From: a virus
Virus record (IMG/VR): IMGVR_UViG_3300030109_004897
Location: 1-50,594 of that record
Reading direction: 5' to 3' (one strand)
DNA: 50,594 bases
Part shown: positions 27,596-36,341 of the stretch, in pieces
Layout of the letters: each line of letters starts with the position of its first letter
Numbering within the stretch: position 1 is the first letter of the stretch
Program-made: the position numbers and the translations under genes
The notes under the pieces: model-generated
Told to the model about the DNA's origin: nothing
What the model saw: only the letters and a program-made list of their open reading frames with translations
Databases searched by the model: none

Positions 27596-29980
27596 TTAAT
27601 CTAATTTTCTGCTATCTCCCACCCCTCTAAATACTTGAGGCTCTCTAACCGAATTACCTATGGAAGTGTCATCTATATTATTTTTTTTAGCAGCATCTAT
27701 CTGCTTTAGTTTTTCATCATTATTAATCATAGCAACCTCTGCGTCTGCCATACCTTTTGTTCTGGCTTTCATCTGCTCTAATTGCATCTTTAACTGATAT
27801 TCCATTTGAAGCTTTTCCATGTCCATCTGATGCTCCATTTGTTTTAGTTGCATCTCAGACTGAGCGGCAGATTGCTGTGACTGCATCTGTGCTTGAGCAT
27901 TCTGTTGTGAGGCGTTTGCCGCTATAGCCATATCTGACTCTTGCTTTTCTTTTCTTCTTTTCTTTAATAAATGTGTCGCCTTCTTGATGTTAACCTTAGC
28001 AACGTCCTTAACTTCCATAGCGTCTTCCAACTCTATTGATTGAGCAGTTATCGCTTTCTCTATTAAGATATTCAACTCTTGCATATCCTCAGCGGTTGGA
28101 AGTATTTCAATCTCAATACCCAACTCTGCTAAAGTTAAAGATTTGACAATATTAACGACATCAACAACCTCTTTGCCCAAGGCAAGCTCATAACCCCTTA
28201 ACCCATCAGCAACAGCTTTGTTTTGAACCATCATAGATATATTGTCAGCCAAAGACTTAAAACTATAGATATAAGCGTCATTCAAAGACCTAGTAACATT
28301 ACGACTCATGTTAACAGCCATTTTTTGAACACCAACTAAAGCCTTAGAAGAAGGAGTAGAACCATCCCTAGCTTCATTCAACCCCGTAATTGTCCTTATC
28401 ATATTTAAGTTGTGATTCCAAACCTCAACGAAATACAAAGCACTTGGACTAAGACCATTAGCAAGTTCTTGAATAGGCTTCTGATTAATCATTCCACCAA
28501 ACTCCGAGTCCTCGCTTCTGTAATATAAATTACCCGTCTGATCAAAGATCTCTACAATATCAGTCGGGTCTAGGAAATCCTCTCCTCTGCCTTTTAACAC
28601 ATCCTCCAAAGAAGAAGAATCAACAGCCAAACCTGCCGGTCTAGCCTTAATCATCTGCTGCTGAAGCTTTAAATAAGCTAAAGTCATCTGATTATCAAAA
28701 GGCAACATCTGCTCTACCATAGACTTATTCTCCATGTCATACATACCTGGAGCAATAATGCTATATCTACTCTTAACCTCAGAACAGTAAGCACCACTCT
28801 TCTTAGGTCTATTCATGTTTTCTTGAAGACCATACTTATAGATATAATCAGAACCTATAACATACAACCCCTCATAAAAAACTTCTACCTTCTTTCTGGT
28901 TACCTCTCTTTTTTTCTTACTATATTTTTTAGGCTCGTAACCCGTTTTCTTTTTATTTAAGAAAAAATTTCCTTTGCTAATATATTTTTGCTCGTAAGTT
29001 AATTCATGGTTTGTTGACCTAATCTCAAAATCTAAAACCTCAATGTAAAAATCATCAACCTGACCCCTACCGTAATAAGGTGACTGATAATACCTACCAT
29101 TCTCTTGAGTTAATCCATCGTTTGCTATATCTTTTTTACCTACCCTTTTGGCAATATCATAATACTGCTCATCAGTCATCTCATCCCCAACCAAAGCAAC
29201 AAAATCATGAAAACTCATTTTTAATATCTCACCCGTATAAGGAGTATCCCTAAAGTAAGGGTCTTTTGAATACGGCAAAACTAAATTAGCAGGATCTACA
29301 TACCTTACCTTAATGTCATTATTGTCATCAAAATAAGTTCTAGTAGCACATATCTTTATAACTACTAAATCCCTAATTAACCTTTCTTTTACCTCTTTGT
29401 CAAAATTGTTAGCTCGTAAAACAAAAGATACACAAACCTCCATAGCTATCTCAACAGCCTGCTTTAAAGTTGTCTCTATTAAAACATCTGCCTCCTCCAA
29501 ATCTTTTGGAACAGGAATGGACTTGTCAACCAAAGAGAAACCAGTCTCAGCTTCCATCTTTTGAGAAAACTCAGCCATAAGCATATTGGCGTATATCTTA
29601 TTCTTTTCCTCTTCAAACTTTTCCATTGAAGATTCATCCATAGCAACAGCATTAACCTTAAACTCTTGGTTAATCATTTCACCAACTACTAGCTGTACAA
29701 ACTTAGGAATAACAGAAATAGATTGCCAATCTAAATTTAAGTAAGAAGTATCTCCATTTAAGTCCAATAAATCCTTAAACTTATCAACACTAGACAAACC
29801 TTCAGCCGCTTTTCTGTTTTCTACAAATTTTGCGATTTTATTATAAACCGACCAATCAGTACCCCTATGTTTTCCGTATATCGCTTTCGCACAACCTAAT
29901 CCGTATTTTTTAGTTGATTTCTCCTCTTTAGATAAGGTGGGATTCGGAAAATTAGGAAGCTTAGTATTTGATTTTGTCAT
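27596..29980 (-). CDS. Portal protein
   Basis: A 794-aa protein. Recognisable portal-type segments are WQSISVIPKFVQLVVGEM (about residues 84-101), VRYVDPANLVLPYSKDPYF, TPYTGEILKM, and the clip- and stem-like helical part SPSALYFVEVWNHNLNMIRT. The C-terminal 130 residues form a Gln/Met-rich coiled coil (MQLKQMEHQMDMEKLQMEYQ), a barrel-type extension often seen in crAss-like portals. It lies directly downstream of the large terminase gene and upstream of the scaffold. Twelve copies would form the DNA entry vertex. Confidence 0.8.
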   Translation of the reverse strand: MTKSNTKLPNFPNPTLSKEEKSTKKYGLGCAKAIYGKHRGTDWSVYNKIAKFVENRKAAEGLSSVDKFKDLLDLNGDTSYLNLDWQSISVIPKFVQLVVGEMINQEFKVNAVAMDESSMEKFEEEKNKIYANMLMAEFSQKMEAETGFSLVDKSIPVPKDLEEADVLIETTLKQAVEIAMEVCVSFVLRANNFDKEVKERLIRDLVVIKICATRTYFDDNNDIKVRYVDPANLVLPYSKDPYFRDTPYTGEILKMSFHDFVALVGDEMTDEQYYDIAKRVGKKDIANDGLTQENGRYYQSPYYGRGQVDDFYIEVLDFEIRSTNHELTYEQKYISKGNFFLNKKKTGYEPKKYSKKKREVTRKKVEVFYEGLYVIGSDYIYKYGLQENMNRPKKSGAYCSEVKSRYSIIAPGMYDMENKSMVEQMLPFDNQMTLAYLKLQQQMIKARPAGLAVDSSSLEDVLKGRGEDFLDPTDIVEIFDQTGNLYYRSEDSEFGGMINQKPIQELANGLSPSALYFVEVWNHNLNMIRTITGLNEARDGSTPSSKALVGVQKMAVNMSRNVTRSLNDAYIYSFKSLADNISMMVQNKAVADGLRGYELALGKEVVDVVNIVKSLTLAELGIEIEILPTAEDMQELNILIEKAITAQSIELEDAMEVKDVAKVNIKKATHLLKKRRKEKQESDMAIAANASQQNAQAQMQSQQSAAQSEMQLKQMEHQMDMEKLQMEYQLKMQLEQMKARTKGMADAEVAMINNDEKLKQIDAAKKNNIDDTSIGNSVREPQVFRGVGDSRKLD

Positions 29981-30030
29981 TCTCTTACTAAAAAATAGTT
30001 ATACTAACAAATGTAAGCAATTATTTTAAC

Positions 30031-32118
30031 TCACTTGAAACCACTACGCCTATTATATGTTTTGATAAATCTACCCACAGAACGAGTACTTTTTTTAGTC
30101 TTTTTCCTTACATACCTTTCCTTGCCAAACAGACACAAAGCGGCAGCAACAAACTCATCATAATCTGTCCACTTCTGAGGGTTGAACTTTATCCAACACT
30201 TTAATAAATCATTGAAAAATACCTTTCCGTAAAAGTCGTTCTCAAAGTCATAACCAGTATTAGCATACACAAAACTCTCAGTAACCTCTATAGCCCTCTG
30301 CCTAACAGCCTCCGAGTTCATGGGTATCCCCTTCTCCTTCTGACGCTTCCTGCTATAATCAGTATGAGTAAAGTCAGGTCTGTCCATTAAGTAACCACCA
30401 TAACCATTGTTCTCAAACCAATTTATTAAACCAATCTTATTGTTCTCACACAACAACTCACAACCATAAAAAATACACTGCCTAGCTATATCCTCATAAA
30501 ACATATCAGGAGTGGCAGGACGATTAACATACTCACAAACAAAAGTATCACTATGCTCCTGGTCAAAAGGGTCTAACTTCCTATACACATAACTAGCTCC
30601 ATTAGACTTCTTGTTGTCAGTAGTAAACTTATGGTCAAAAGGGTCACACCCTGCTACAAACTTATCAAAGTTACGAGGCTTTAAACCCCTAGAAGTTTGT
30701 ATCGTCTTATTCCTGTCGTCTACAACAGGCATCCATAACACCTTCCACCTTCCATGAACCGAAGGCTGCCAACCTACCTCTAAATTATGTCTGTCTATCC
30801 ATACGAAGTTTCCTTGTATGACCTTATTATTAAGTGTGCCATTATAAGATATTTGGTCATTCAACTTAATAATATCAAAAGGACTCAACTTCCCCTCTTC
30901 AATAAAAGCCTCATCAATAGTCAAAGGATACTTCCTCTTCTCACCTGCTAACTTGTTTCCCGACAACCCCTTTCTCCTGCGATTAATATAAGTAAGACTA
31001 CCTATCTCTATCTTCTTTCCATCAATACCAACAACAGGTCGCTTAGGGTCTTCAACAACACTATACCCATAATTATCTATAAAACCCTCCAAACCATGAG
31101 TGGCAGGCTTAAACCATCTCAATAATCCAGAAACAGTAAACTCCCTACCCTGAACCTCAGACTCCAAAATATTAGAGTCATCCCACATATCCTTAGCAGC
31201 AGCTCCACCCTTATCCTCCATCTCCTCGGCAGTAGTAGTATGCAAACTCTTTCCCACAATATTCTTCCCCTGGACCAAACACTCCTTGACAACCTGCCAA
31301 CGCTCGTTAACATCCACCTCAGTAGTTTTTCCATACTCATCATCATAGTAATACTTCAACTTATTACCATCATAAGCATTCTCAACAGAAGGCTTGTAAT
31401 CAATCATAGAGTTTAAAACCTCCTTGTAAATCTTCTTACCACCCTTAGTACTCCTCTTGGCTGGTTCTTCAAACTTTAACGCTGAACTTGGATTAGTGTC
31501 ACCCGAATCTTCAGGCTTTAAATAATCAGGCAACTTCTGCCAACTCTTGACCATCTTTTTGAAGATCATACTGGCATCCTTATTCGTCTTACTCTGAATA
31601 CCTCCATTGGCATCATAACTTAACGTAATACGATTGTAAATAATAGAAGTAGCCTTACCAGTTTTACCATCCCTACGATTAGTAACCTGCATCCACCCCA
31701 AACAAGAATCCAGCATCTGACAATGACGCTCAACATAAAAAAACACAGAATCGCTATCCTTCCAATAAGGAACAATACCATCAATCCTCCAAAACGATAA
31801 ATAAAAAAAATGATCACCCGTTAAATACTCAATGTTTCCATGATTGTAAAACCAATAGCCATTTATCCTGTGGTAAGTAACCTGCTTTAAATAATCAATC
31901 TGATTATCCATGTCAAGCATGTCAAAATCCCGTTGAGATAAAATCCAATCAGGAATCATCCACCTTTGGTCTTTTATTTTTTTATCCCAGTTAGCAATCT
32001 TATAATATGCAGGAGGACCAGGAAGATTAACAGTAAACTCAATATTCCCATTTAAGGTTATCTCTCTAACTCTTTTAAAAATATTTGGGCGCATTGCCCT
32101 TGTAGACAATTTACCCAT
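30031..32118 (-). CDS. terL: Terminase large subunit (packaging ATPase and nuclease)
   Basis: A 695-aa protein. An ATP-binding loop candidate is NRRDGKTGKATS (about residues 147-158), and a Walker-B-like stretch is KYYYDDEYGKT (about residues 264-274). The nuclease half contains FVAGCDPFDHKF, a metal-binding Asp in a GxDP context, followed by ENNKIGLINWFENN and GYLMDRPDF. The basic C-terminus ends YVRKKTKKSTRSVGRFIK. It overlaps the small upstream gene by 8 bases and precedes portal, the usual order. It would cut concatemers and pump DNA into procapsids. Confidence 0.85.
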   Translation of the reverse strand: MGKLSTRAMRPNIFKRVREITLNGNIEFTVNLPGPPAYYKIANWDKKIKDQRWMIPDWILSQRDFDMLDMDNQIDYLKQVTYHRINGYWFYNHGNIEYLTGDHFFYLSFWRIDGIVPYWKDSDSVFFYVERHCQMLDSCLGWMQVTNRRDGKTGKATSIIYNRITLSYDANGGIQSKTNKDASMIFKKMVKSWQKLPDYLKPEDSGDTNPSSALKFEEPAKRSTKGGKKIYKEVLNSMIDYKPSVENAYDGNKLKYYYDDEYGKTTEVDVNERWQVVKECLVQGKNIVGKSLHTTTAEEMEDKGGAAAKDMWDDSNILESEVQGREFTVSGLLRWFKPATHGLEGFIDNYGYSVVEDPKRPVVGIDGKKIEIGSLTYINRRRKGLSGNKLAGEKRKYPLTIDEAFIEEGKLSPFDIIKLNDQISYNGTLNNKVIQGNFVWIDRHNLEVGWQPSVHGRWKVLWMPVVDDRNKTIQTSRGLKPRNFDKFVAGCDPFDHKFTTDNKKSNGASYVYRKLDPFDQEHSDTFVCEYVNRPATPDMFYEDIARQCIFYGCELLCENNKIGLINWFENNGYGGYLMDRPDFTHTDYSRKRQKEKGIPMNSEAVRQRAIEVTESFVYANTGYDFENDFYGKVFFNDLLKCWIKFNPQKWTDYDEFVAAALCLFGKERYVRKKTKKSTRSVGRFIKTYNRRSGFK

Positions 32119-32470
32119 TTCGCAAATCTCTCATTACCTGCTCATACGCTGAAGCAGCCTTTTGTTTCCCTTGTTCTTCCGGAATCTCCCCTATCTCTCC
32201 ATACATCTTATCCAACAACGTCTGTAGATAATCAAGCTTCTCCGAAAATTTTAAACCCCTTTCCAACGCTTTATCCTCCTTGTCAGAAAGCTCATCCGCT
32301 GAATCCGACACACGATAATTAGTCAACAACTTATTATTCTGCGTAATAAAGTTTTTTAAAGCTAAAAAAGATTTAACCTTAGTAGTGTTCGCCTCAAACT
32401 CCTCAAGCTTTAACTGAAGACCACGAACATACTTACGGACCTTTACGTCCTTAATATCTTCTAATTTCAT
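32111..32470 (-). CDS. Possible small terminase or packaging accessory protein
   Basis: A 119-aa, almost entirely helical and charged protein (MKLEDIKDVKVRKYVRGLQL, GLKFSEKLDYLQTLLDKMYG). It overlaps the 5' end of the terminase large-subunit gene by 8 bases, so the two are coupled. Small terminase subunits are often such short helical proteins upstream of the large subunit. No helix-turn-helix is clear, so the assignment is only positional. The leader is a TAAAATTAAAATTAAAATG-type A-rich element. Confidence 0.45.
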   Translation of the reverse strand: MKLEDIKDVKVRKYVRGLQLKLEEFEANTTKVKSFLALKNFITQNNKLLTNYRVSDSADELSDKEDKALERGLKFSEKLDYLQTLLDKMYGEIGEIPEEQGKQKAASAYEQVMRDLRNG

Positions 32471-32503
32471 TTTAATTTTAATTTTAACTTAACCCCAATA
32501 TAA

Positions 32504-32533
32504 TAAAAAACCCTAACTATAAAAGCTAGGGCT
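32504..32533 (-). terminator. Intrinsic terminator
   Basis: Read leftward, CCCTAGC and GTTAGGG form a stem (32511-32531, one mismatch) with a 7-nt A/T loop, followed by TTTTTT. It separates the gene ending at 32574 from the terminase operon starting at 32470. Confidence 0.7.
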
Positions 32534-32573
32534 ATAAAACAATTAAACATAAATCAATACAACATGGAAAATA

Positions 32574-33287
32574 TTATAATGCGTCTATTAAAGTCTTAAC
32601 TTGTGAAAAAGACTGAGTACAAAGAACCTCCTCAACTTTTTGAAAAGTATTACCAGCTTCATTGTAGTAAATTAAACTTCCGCCACCTGGCTGCTGATTT
32701 ACAGACCTGATTCTTAAAACATTCAACGCCTTAGTAGCACCATTCTCTAGAGTAACATTAATGCTAAAGCTAGTCAACGCTGCGTCTATAAGACTCTTCT
32801 GATTAGTACCTCCAGACAAATTCACATCCGTCTTAGCCAATGTACCAGTAACAGTAGTGGCAACAACAAAAGTATTCGGAGTATCAGCCTCAGCCTTATC
32901 AGCAGAGATAGTTACAACCGCACCTGCAGCACTGGCTGAATAATTAGGAACAGTAACAAATGAATTTATCGCTGTAACCAAGTTAGAAGCAAGCTCATTC
33001 AATGAAGCTCCCGACACAGCCGTAGCAGTATCAAAAATACTGAAAGCTGCTCCTCCTGAAGCATTAACAGTCAAATCTGTGATAGTTCCAGAACCTGAGT
33101 TCAAAGTAACACTACCCGTAGCTGCCGTATTTTGTGTTTTTATAATCTGAGGATCTTGACCATAAACATCAATCTCCACATCAACGTCACCCTCAAAAGA
33201 GTTTACCGCCTTTACCTTGTCCGATAAAACAGTAGTAGTATTACCACTCTTATCAACAATATTTAACGTACTTAATGTAATTGCCAT
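32574..33287 (-). CDS. Virion accessory protein with recurring beta domain
   Basis: A 237-aa protein. Residues about 59-159 (SGTITDLTVNASGGAAFSIF, then ELASNLVTAINSFVTVPNYS, ending LSGGTN) are the best copy of a domain shared with the proteins at 19772 and 3114. The rest is beta-rich (NVTLENGATKALNVLRIRS). It lies upstream of the terminase genes between terminators, so it has its own transcription unit. It could be a capsid decoration or fibre protein. Confidence 0.55.
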   Translation of the reverse strand: MAITLSTLNIVDKSGNTTTVLSDKVKAVNSFEGDVDVEIDVYGQDPQIIKTQNTAATGSVTLNSGSGTITDLTVNASGGAAFSIFDTATAVSGASLNELASNLVTAINSFVTVPNYSASAAGAVVTISADKAEADTPNTFVVATTVTGTLAKTDVNLSGGTNQKSLIDAALTSFSINVTLENGATKALNVLRIRSVNQQPGGGSLIYYNEAGNTFQKVEEVLCTQSFSQVKTLIDAL

Positions 33288-33316
33288 TATTTCTTATTTT
33301 TAAATTTATACTTATA

Positions 33317-33601
33317 CTAAACTAATAAATGCTCTGGAACTCCCCTCTTAACCTCTAAACTAGCATTCTCATAATAAGCATGCTTGAACTCCTCTCCAGT
33401 AGAAGCCTTCAAAAAAACTACCCAACGACTCTGACCATTAAAATGATACGCTGTGTCATCATGCAATATCCTAGAACACTCAAACCTCTGCCCAGCAACC
33501 CGATAACTCTTACCAATCTGCCAAACAAATCCAGGAGTATCACCCAACGTCTTATTCAAAACTATCAACTGATAAACATTGTCAATAACATCCCTGTCCA
33601 T
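33317..33601 (-). CDS. Small hypothetical phage protein
   Basis: A 94-aa protein beginning MDRDVIDNVYQLIVLNKTL. I chose the ATG at 33601; a TTG six codons upstream is also in frame. It has a Trp/Gly-Lys-rich stretch, FVWQIGKSYRVAGQRFECS, and a beta-rich remainder. No family is recognised. Upstream at 33633-33640 is a TAAATGTG element with a near-palindromic flank that may control it. Confidence 0.5.
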   Translation of the reverse strand: MDRDVIDNVYQLIVLNKTLGDTPGFVWQIGKSYRVAGQRFECSRILHDDTAYHFNGQSRWVVFLKASTGEEFKHAYYENASLEVKRGVPEHLLV

Positions 33602-33651
33602 ATTGTAAATATATAACAATTATTTTTTACCATAAATGTGACACAATAAAC

Positions 33652-33690
33652 AAAAAAAAGGGGTGTTAAACAAACAAAAAAACACCCCCT
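33652..33690 (-). terminator. Intrinsic terminator
   Basis: GGGGTGTT (33660-33667) pairs with AACACCCC (33681-33688) over a 13-nt loop, and read leftward it is followed by a run of T. It ends the transcript of the nuclease-like gene (stop at 33734). Confidence 0.85.
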
Positions 33691-33733
33691 CTTAATTAGT
33701 CAATATGAAAACCCCTAGACCAATATAAACATT

Positions 33734-34336
33734 TTATTTTAAGTAATCCCCAATAACAGACAAACCAACATTCCTAGGTGAACGCTTTATATCAGTAACC
33801 AAATACTCACCAGGATAAAAATTCATCCCAAACATAGTCGGTATCTTAAACATATTAACATAAACCCCCTGAGTAGCAAACAACCAATTAATCTTCAACT
33901 GAGCATAACTCGTCATATTATTCTGATTGTGAACAGGCTTTATCTCTACATGACTCACCAACCTACTACCCAAATGATACAAAGGCTTATTATTACTCGT
34001 CAACCTCTCCTTATCCACATAATCATAATAAAAAACACCCTCAGCCTTCTGTGTCCACTCAACCTTGAAATCAGGAGTATAAACAGTAGGCTTTATCAAC
34101 CTCTCACACTTATGATTAACCTTCGTCTTTAAACGCTCCTCATACAACTTCTCATAACCACCATACAACTCAAACGTAGTATACTCATACCAAACATTAT
34201 CAACATACCCAGCATCACACAATTCACTCAACCAACACAAATAAAACAACTCCTCATCAGAACGCAAACAATCCAAATCTATCTCTGGGAAATTACCATT
34301 AACCCACTTTGCCACACTCGGCACAATTTTTCTCAT
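33734..34336 (-). CDS. PD-(D/E)XK nuclease-like protein
   Basis: About 200 aa, beginning MRKIVPSVAKWVNGNFPEID. I use the ATG at 34336, although a GTG at 34342 is possible. The segment VYTPDFKVEW is followed about 45 residues later by HVEIKPVHNQNNMTSYAQLK, giving a P-D-F ... E-I-K spacing typical of the PD-(D/E)XK fold as in small phage endonucleases of the DUF1064 type. Metal ligands would be the Asp of PDF and the Glu of EIK. A role in Holliday-junction or packaging-related cleavage is possible. It overlaps the upstream gene by about 40 bases. Confidence 0.6.
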   Translation of the reverse strand: MRKIVPSVAKWVNGNFPEIDLDCLRSDEELFYLCWLSELCDAGYVDNVWYEYTTFELYGGYEKLYEERLKTKVNHKCERLIKPTVYTPDFKVEWTQKAEGVFYYDYVDKERLTSNNKPLYHLGSRLVSHVEIKPVHNQNNMTSYAQLKINWLFATQGVYVNMFKIPTMFGMNFYPGEYLVTDIKRSPRNVGLSVIGDYLK

Positions 34337-34493
34337 AAACACTATAACATTTTCTGCATAACATCAAACCCCTATCATAAGCATACTCCTTCAACCTATC
34401 CAAATAAGGTCTCCCAACCCTCTCAACACTATTCAAAACATAACAACGATGACTCTCCAAAAACTTACCCTCATCAAATATAATACCCACCAT
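34299..34493 (-). CDS. Small zinc-ribbon-like protein
   Basis: A 64-aa protein. The N-terminal part has EGKFLESHRCYVLNS, and the C-terminal end carries CRKC, then CAEC (CRKCYSVYEKNCAECGKVG), two Cys pairs spaced like a zinc ribbon. It overlaps the start of the nuclease-like gene by 38 bases, suggesting translational coupling. It may be a DNA- or RNA-binding accessory to that gene; the functional link is only from overlap. Confidence 0.5.
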   Translation of the reverse strand: MVGIIFDEGKFLESHRCYVLNSVERVGRPYLDRLKEYAYDRGLMLCRKCYSVYEKNCAECGKVG

Positions 34494-34570
34494 AAAAAAA
34501 ATAAAAAAAAGGTAACGCCATCCACGATACCTAAACTAACTAACCAATATTTTGTTACACAAAATCACAA

Positions 34571-34768
34571 CTAAACCTCCAAACCCCGAAACTCTATCTC
34601 AGACCATAAATAATCCAAAACAGGATTCTCAGGACGATACCTAATCTGATTCTCATAAATCTTTAACAAATGATTGTCATGCAAATCCTCCAAATGAAAA
34701 TGAGACCCCTTACGAGTTACCCAAACTATCCTCTTTCCATCACCATCCAAATGCCTTATATCCGACAT
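34571..34768 (-). CDS. Small hypothetical protein
   Basis: A 65-aa protein beginning MSDIRHLDGDGKRIVWVTRK, with a His-rich stretch (GSHFHLEDLHDNHLLKIYEN). It has beta-like strands at the start and an aromatic end (VLDYLWSEIEFRGLEV). It is close to the regulator gene upstream (23 bases) and is presumably in its transcript. No known family. Confidence 0.4.
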   Translation of the reverse strand: MSDIRHLDGDGKRIVWVTRKGSHFHLEDLHDNHLLKIYENQIRYRPENPVLDYLWSEIEFRGLEV

Positions 34769-34791
34769 AATAAAAAACTAAAAAAAATAAA

Positions 34792-35112
34792 CTAACTCTT
34801 CTTCCTGTCCGAACTTACATGCTTATACTCTATACGCTTGCCCCTCTTAGTATGACTGAATATATCAGCAACAACAACATCCAAATTATAACCAATAACA
34901 TTAAAAGCCTGAACCAACTCATATATCTTAAAACTAGATATACAAACCTCCTTAGCATAATAAGTCCTGTAACTTAAACCCATGTGATGAGCAACATACT
35001 TCCGACTAATACCCCTCAACTTCCTTAAACTCACAAACTTATCCAACCAAACAATATACAAAGGATCATACTTTAACCTCCTCTCATCATGCTTCAAATA
35101 TACATACCCCAT
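34792..35112 (-). CDS. XRE-like helix-turn-helix regulator
   Basis: A 106-aa protein. Residues about 25-85 fit a Cro/CI-type HTH: FVSLRKLRGISRKYVAHHMG corresponds to helices 1-2 plus turn, LSYRTYYAKEVCISS to the recognition helix region, and KIYELVQAFNVIGYNLDVVV to the following helices. The C-terminus is basic (TKRGKRIEYKHVSSDRKKS). It is the first gene of the leftward arm at the divergent junction, and a palindrome lies about 140 bases upstream (35248-35267), so it may control the switch between arms. The operator binding is inference. Confidence 0.55.
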   Translation of the reverse strand: MGYVYLKHDERRLKYDPLYIVWLDKFVSLRKLRGISRKYVAHHMGLSYRTYYAKEVCISSFKIYELVQAFNVIGYNLDVVVADIFSHTKRGKRIEYKHVSSDRKKS

Positions 35113-35247
35113 TTTACATAACTTTTATCGCCTAAACCCGAGTGGAGACCATCCACTTTACATAACCAAGACGTAATTCAATATGCAATATATAAATACC
35201 CAAACAAATAAACAAATCCTCCTTAAATAAAAAACCGCACTTATGCA

Positions 35248-35267
35248 AACCATAATGCATTACGGTT
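35248..35267. promoter_or_regulatory. Palindromic operator candidate
   Basis: AACCATAATGCATTACGGTT is a 20-base inverted repeat with a single mismatched pair and the core TAATGCATTA. It lies upstream of the XRE-like regulator gene, where a Cro/CI-type dimer would be expected to bind. Confidence 0.4.
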
Positions 35268-35393
35268 AAGTAAATAAACATCTATATAAGCCCCTAGAAG
35301 CAATAAAACAAGGTGAGTGAGGCTAAGGGTCTAAAATAAAGGTAGGTCTTCTTAGAAGTTCTCTGTGGTTGTGTGGGTGGGGTTATAGCGGTG

Positions 35394-35450
35394 TGCGACG
35401 GGGTGTAGCGATCCTGTGGGAGTCGCAAAACTTTTGGGGGGTGGGGTCGT
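35394..35450. promoter_or_regulatory. G-rich island with a stem (possible G-quadruplex)
   Basis: TGCGAC (35394-35399) pairs with GTCGCA (35422-35427) around a G-rich loop. Several G-runs occur in a short span: GGG and GGGG near 35375, GGGG near 35400, GGG near 35418, then GGGGGG and GGGG near 35436-35446. Such runs on one strand are unusual in this AT-rich sequence and could form a quadruplex or a structured RNA. Confidence 0.4.
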
Positions 35451-35747
35451 TTTTGGTTTTGTTTCGTTTCGCTTTACTGTTTTTGTTTTGGTCCTGTATT
35501 GCTTAACTGTTTATTAATCAGTTGTTTACATGTACTCAATCGAACGTGTAAGAAAACTTTGTTTTTGTTTCTGTTTGGGGAAAAGTTCAAAACGTAGATA
35601 GTTTTAAAAAGTTTTGTATCTGTTTAAAAGCTTTGTTTAATCCTATCCAATATTATTTTTTTAGTCCATCACTTTAAAAGATCTTTCCTTTTATCCTTTT
35701 CTTTTGTCTCTATCTTATATAGTATTATTACTATTGTTTCTTTTTAC

Positions 35748-35763
35748 TAAATGTGTCACCTTG
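35748..35763 (+). promoter_or_regulatory. TAAATGTGTCACCTTG element, rightward
   Basis: TAAATGTG differs by one base from the Bacteroidota -7 consensus TAnnTTTG and is followed by TCACCTTGAAACCC. It is one of a family of similar elements in this window. It points to the first rightward gene about 230 bases downstream. No -33 element at the standard distance is clear, so it may be a phage-specific promoter or a protein-binding site. Confidence 0.45.
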
Positions 35764-35987
35764 AAACCCTTTTTTTTAAATTTAATTAGTTTTTACCTGG
35801 GTTTTTTAATACTATTAATAAAATGTATTTAGTTGATAATCAACTACTTACAAGATAATTGAAAAAAAAGTTTAATTTTTATTTGATTTATCCATTTATA
35901 TAAACGTACTTTGTTAAAACGGTAAAGCTTTGCACCGTATCAAGTAAGGCAAAATTTAATAAAGACCCTTAATAGGGCATCAAAAAA

Positions 35988-36341
35988 ATGAAAGTTTCAA
36001 TAGAATTAAACAACACTAATAAAGGTGAATTAACAGCGCAAACAGTTGCAATAATTAATGTTGCGGATAATTGCAAGGTGTCAACAGTAGTTAATAAAGT
36101 AACAAAAAAGCTTTGCGCTGTTTGTGATTTAAAGGTCACGGGAAAATTTGCCCTAATTAAAACGAGTGCTAAAATTAATATTTTAATTGATGGTAAAAAT
36201 ATTTTAACTGATGACATCAAAACCCTTTTTAATTTACATTCAAAAGTTTACGGATTAAGCTTTAACCGTAAAAAGCCCGAAAACTTTAAAACTGATTTAA
36301 TCAATATTTTAGAACAGTTCAAAGTATTTATGGAGTCTTAA
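35988..36341 (+). CDS. Hypothetical early protein
   Basis: A 117-aa Lys/Asn/Thr-rich protein beginning MKVSIELNNTNKGELTAQTV. It has CKVS and CAVCDLK, giving three cysteines, and is probably a mixed alpha/beta protein. It is the first gene of the rightward arm and the next gene start is about 800 bases away. The 3' side has two consecutive hairpins (36351-36398). I recognise no family. Confidence 0.5.
   Translation: MKVSIELNNTNKGELTAQTVAIINVADNCKVSTVVNKVTKKLCAVCDLKVTGKFALIKTSAKINILIDGKNILTDDIKTLFNLHSKVYGLSFNRKKPENFKTDLINILEQFKVFMES

Larger units (their letters stand above)
35113..35987. other. Divergent intergenic control region
   Basis: Here the leftward arm and the rightward arm start back to back, and no gene can be supported in 875 bases. 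It contains a short hairpin in the 5' region of the leftward transcript (AGTGGA gacca TCCACT, 35141-35157), the 20-base palindrome at 35248-35267, a G-rich island (about 35365-35450) unlike the rest of the AT-rich sequence, a TAAATGTGTCACCTTG element (35748-35763) pointing right, a hairpin ACGGT...ACCGT (35919-35938) and a small CCCT-AGGG hairpin (35966-35977) just before the first rightward gene. It is the likely site of the main promoters and perhaps of an origin. Confidence 0.7.
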
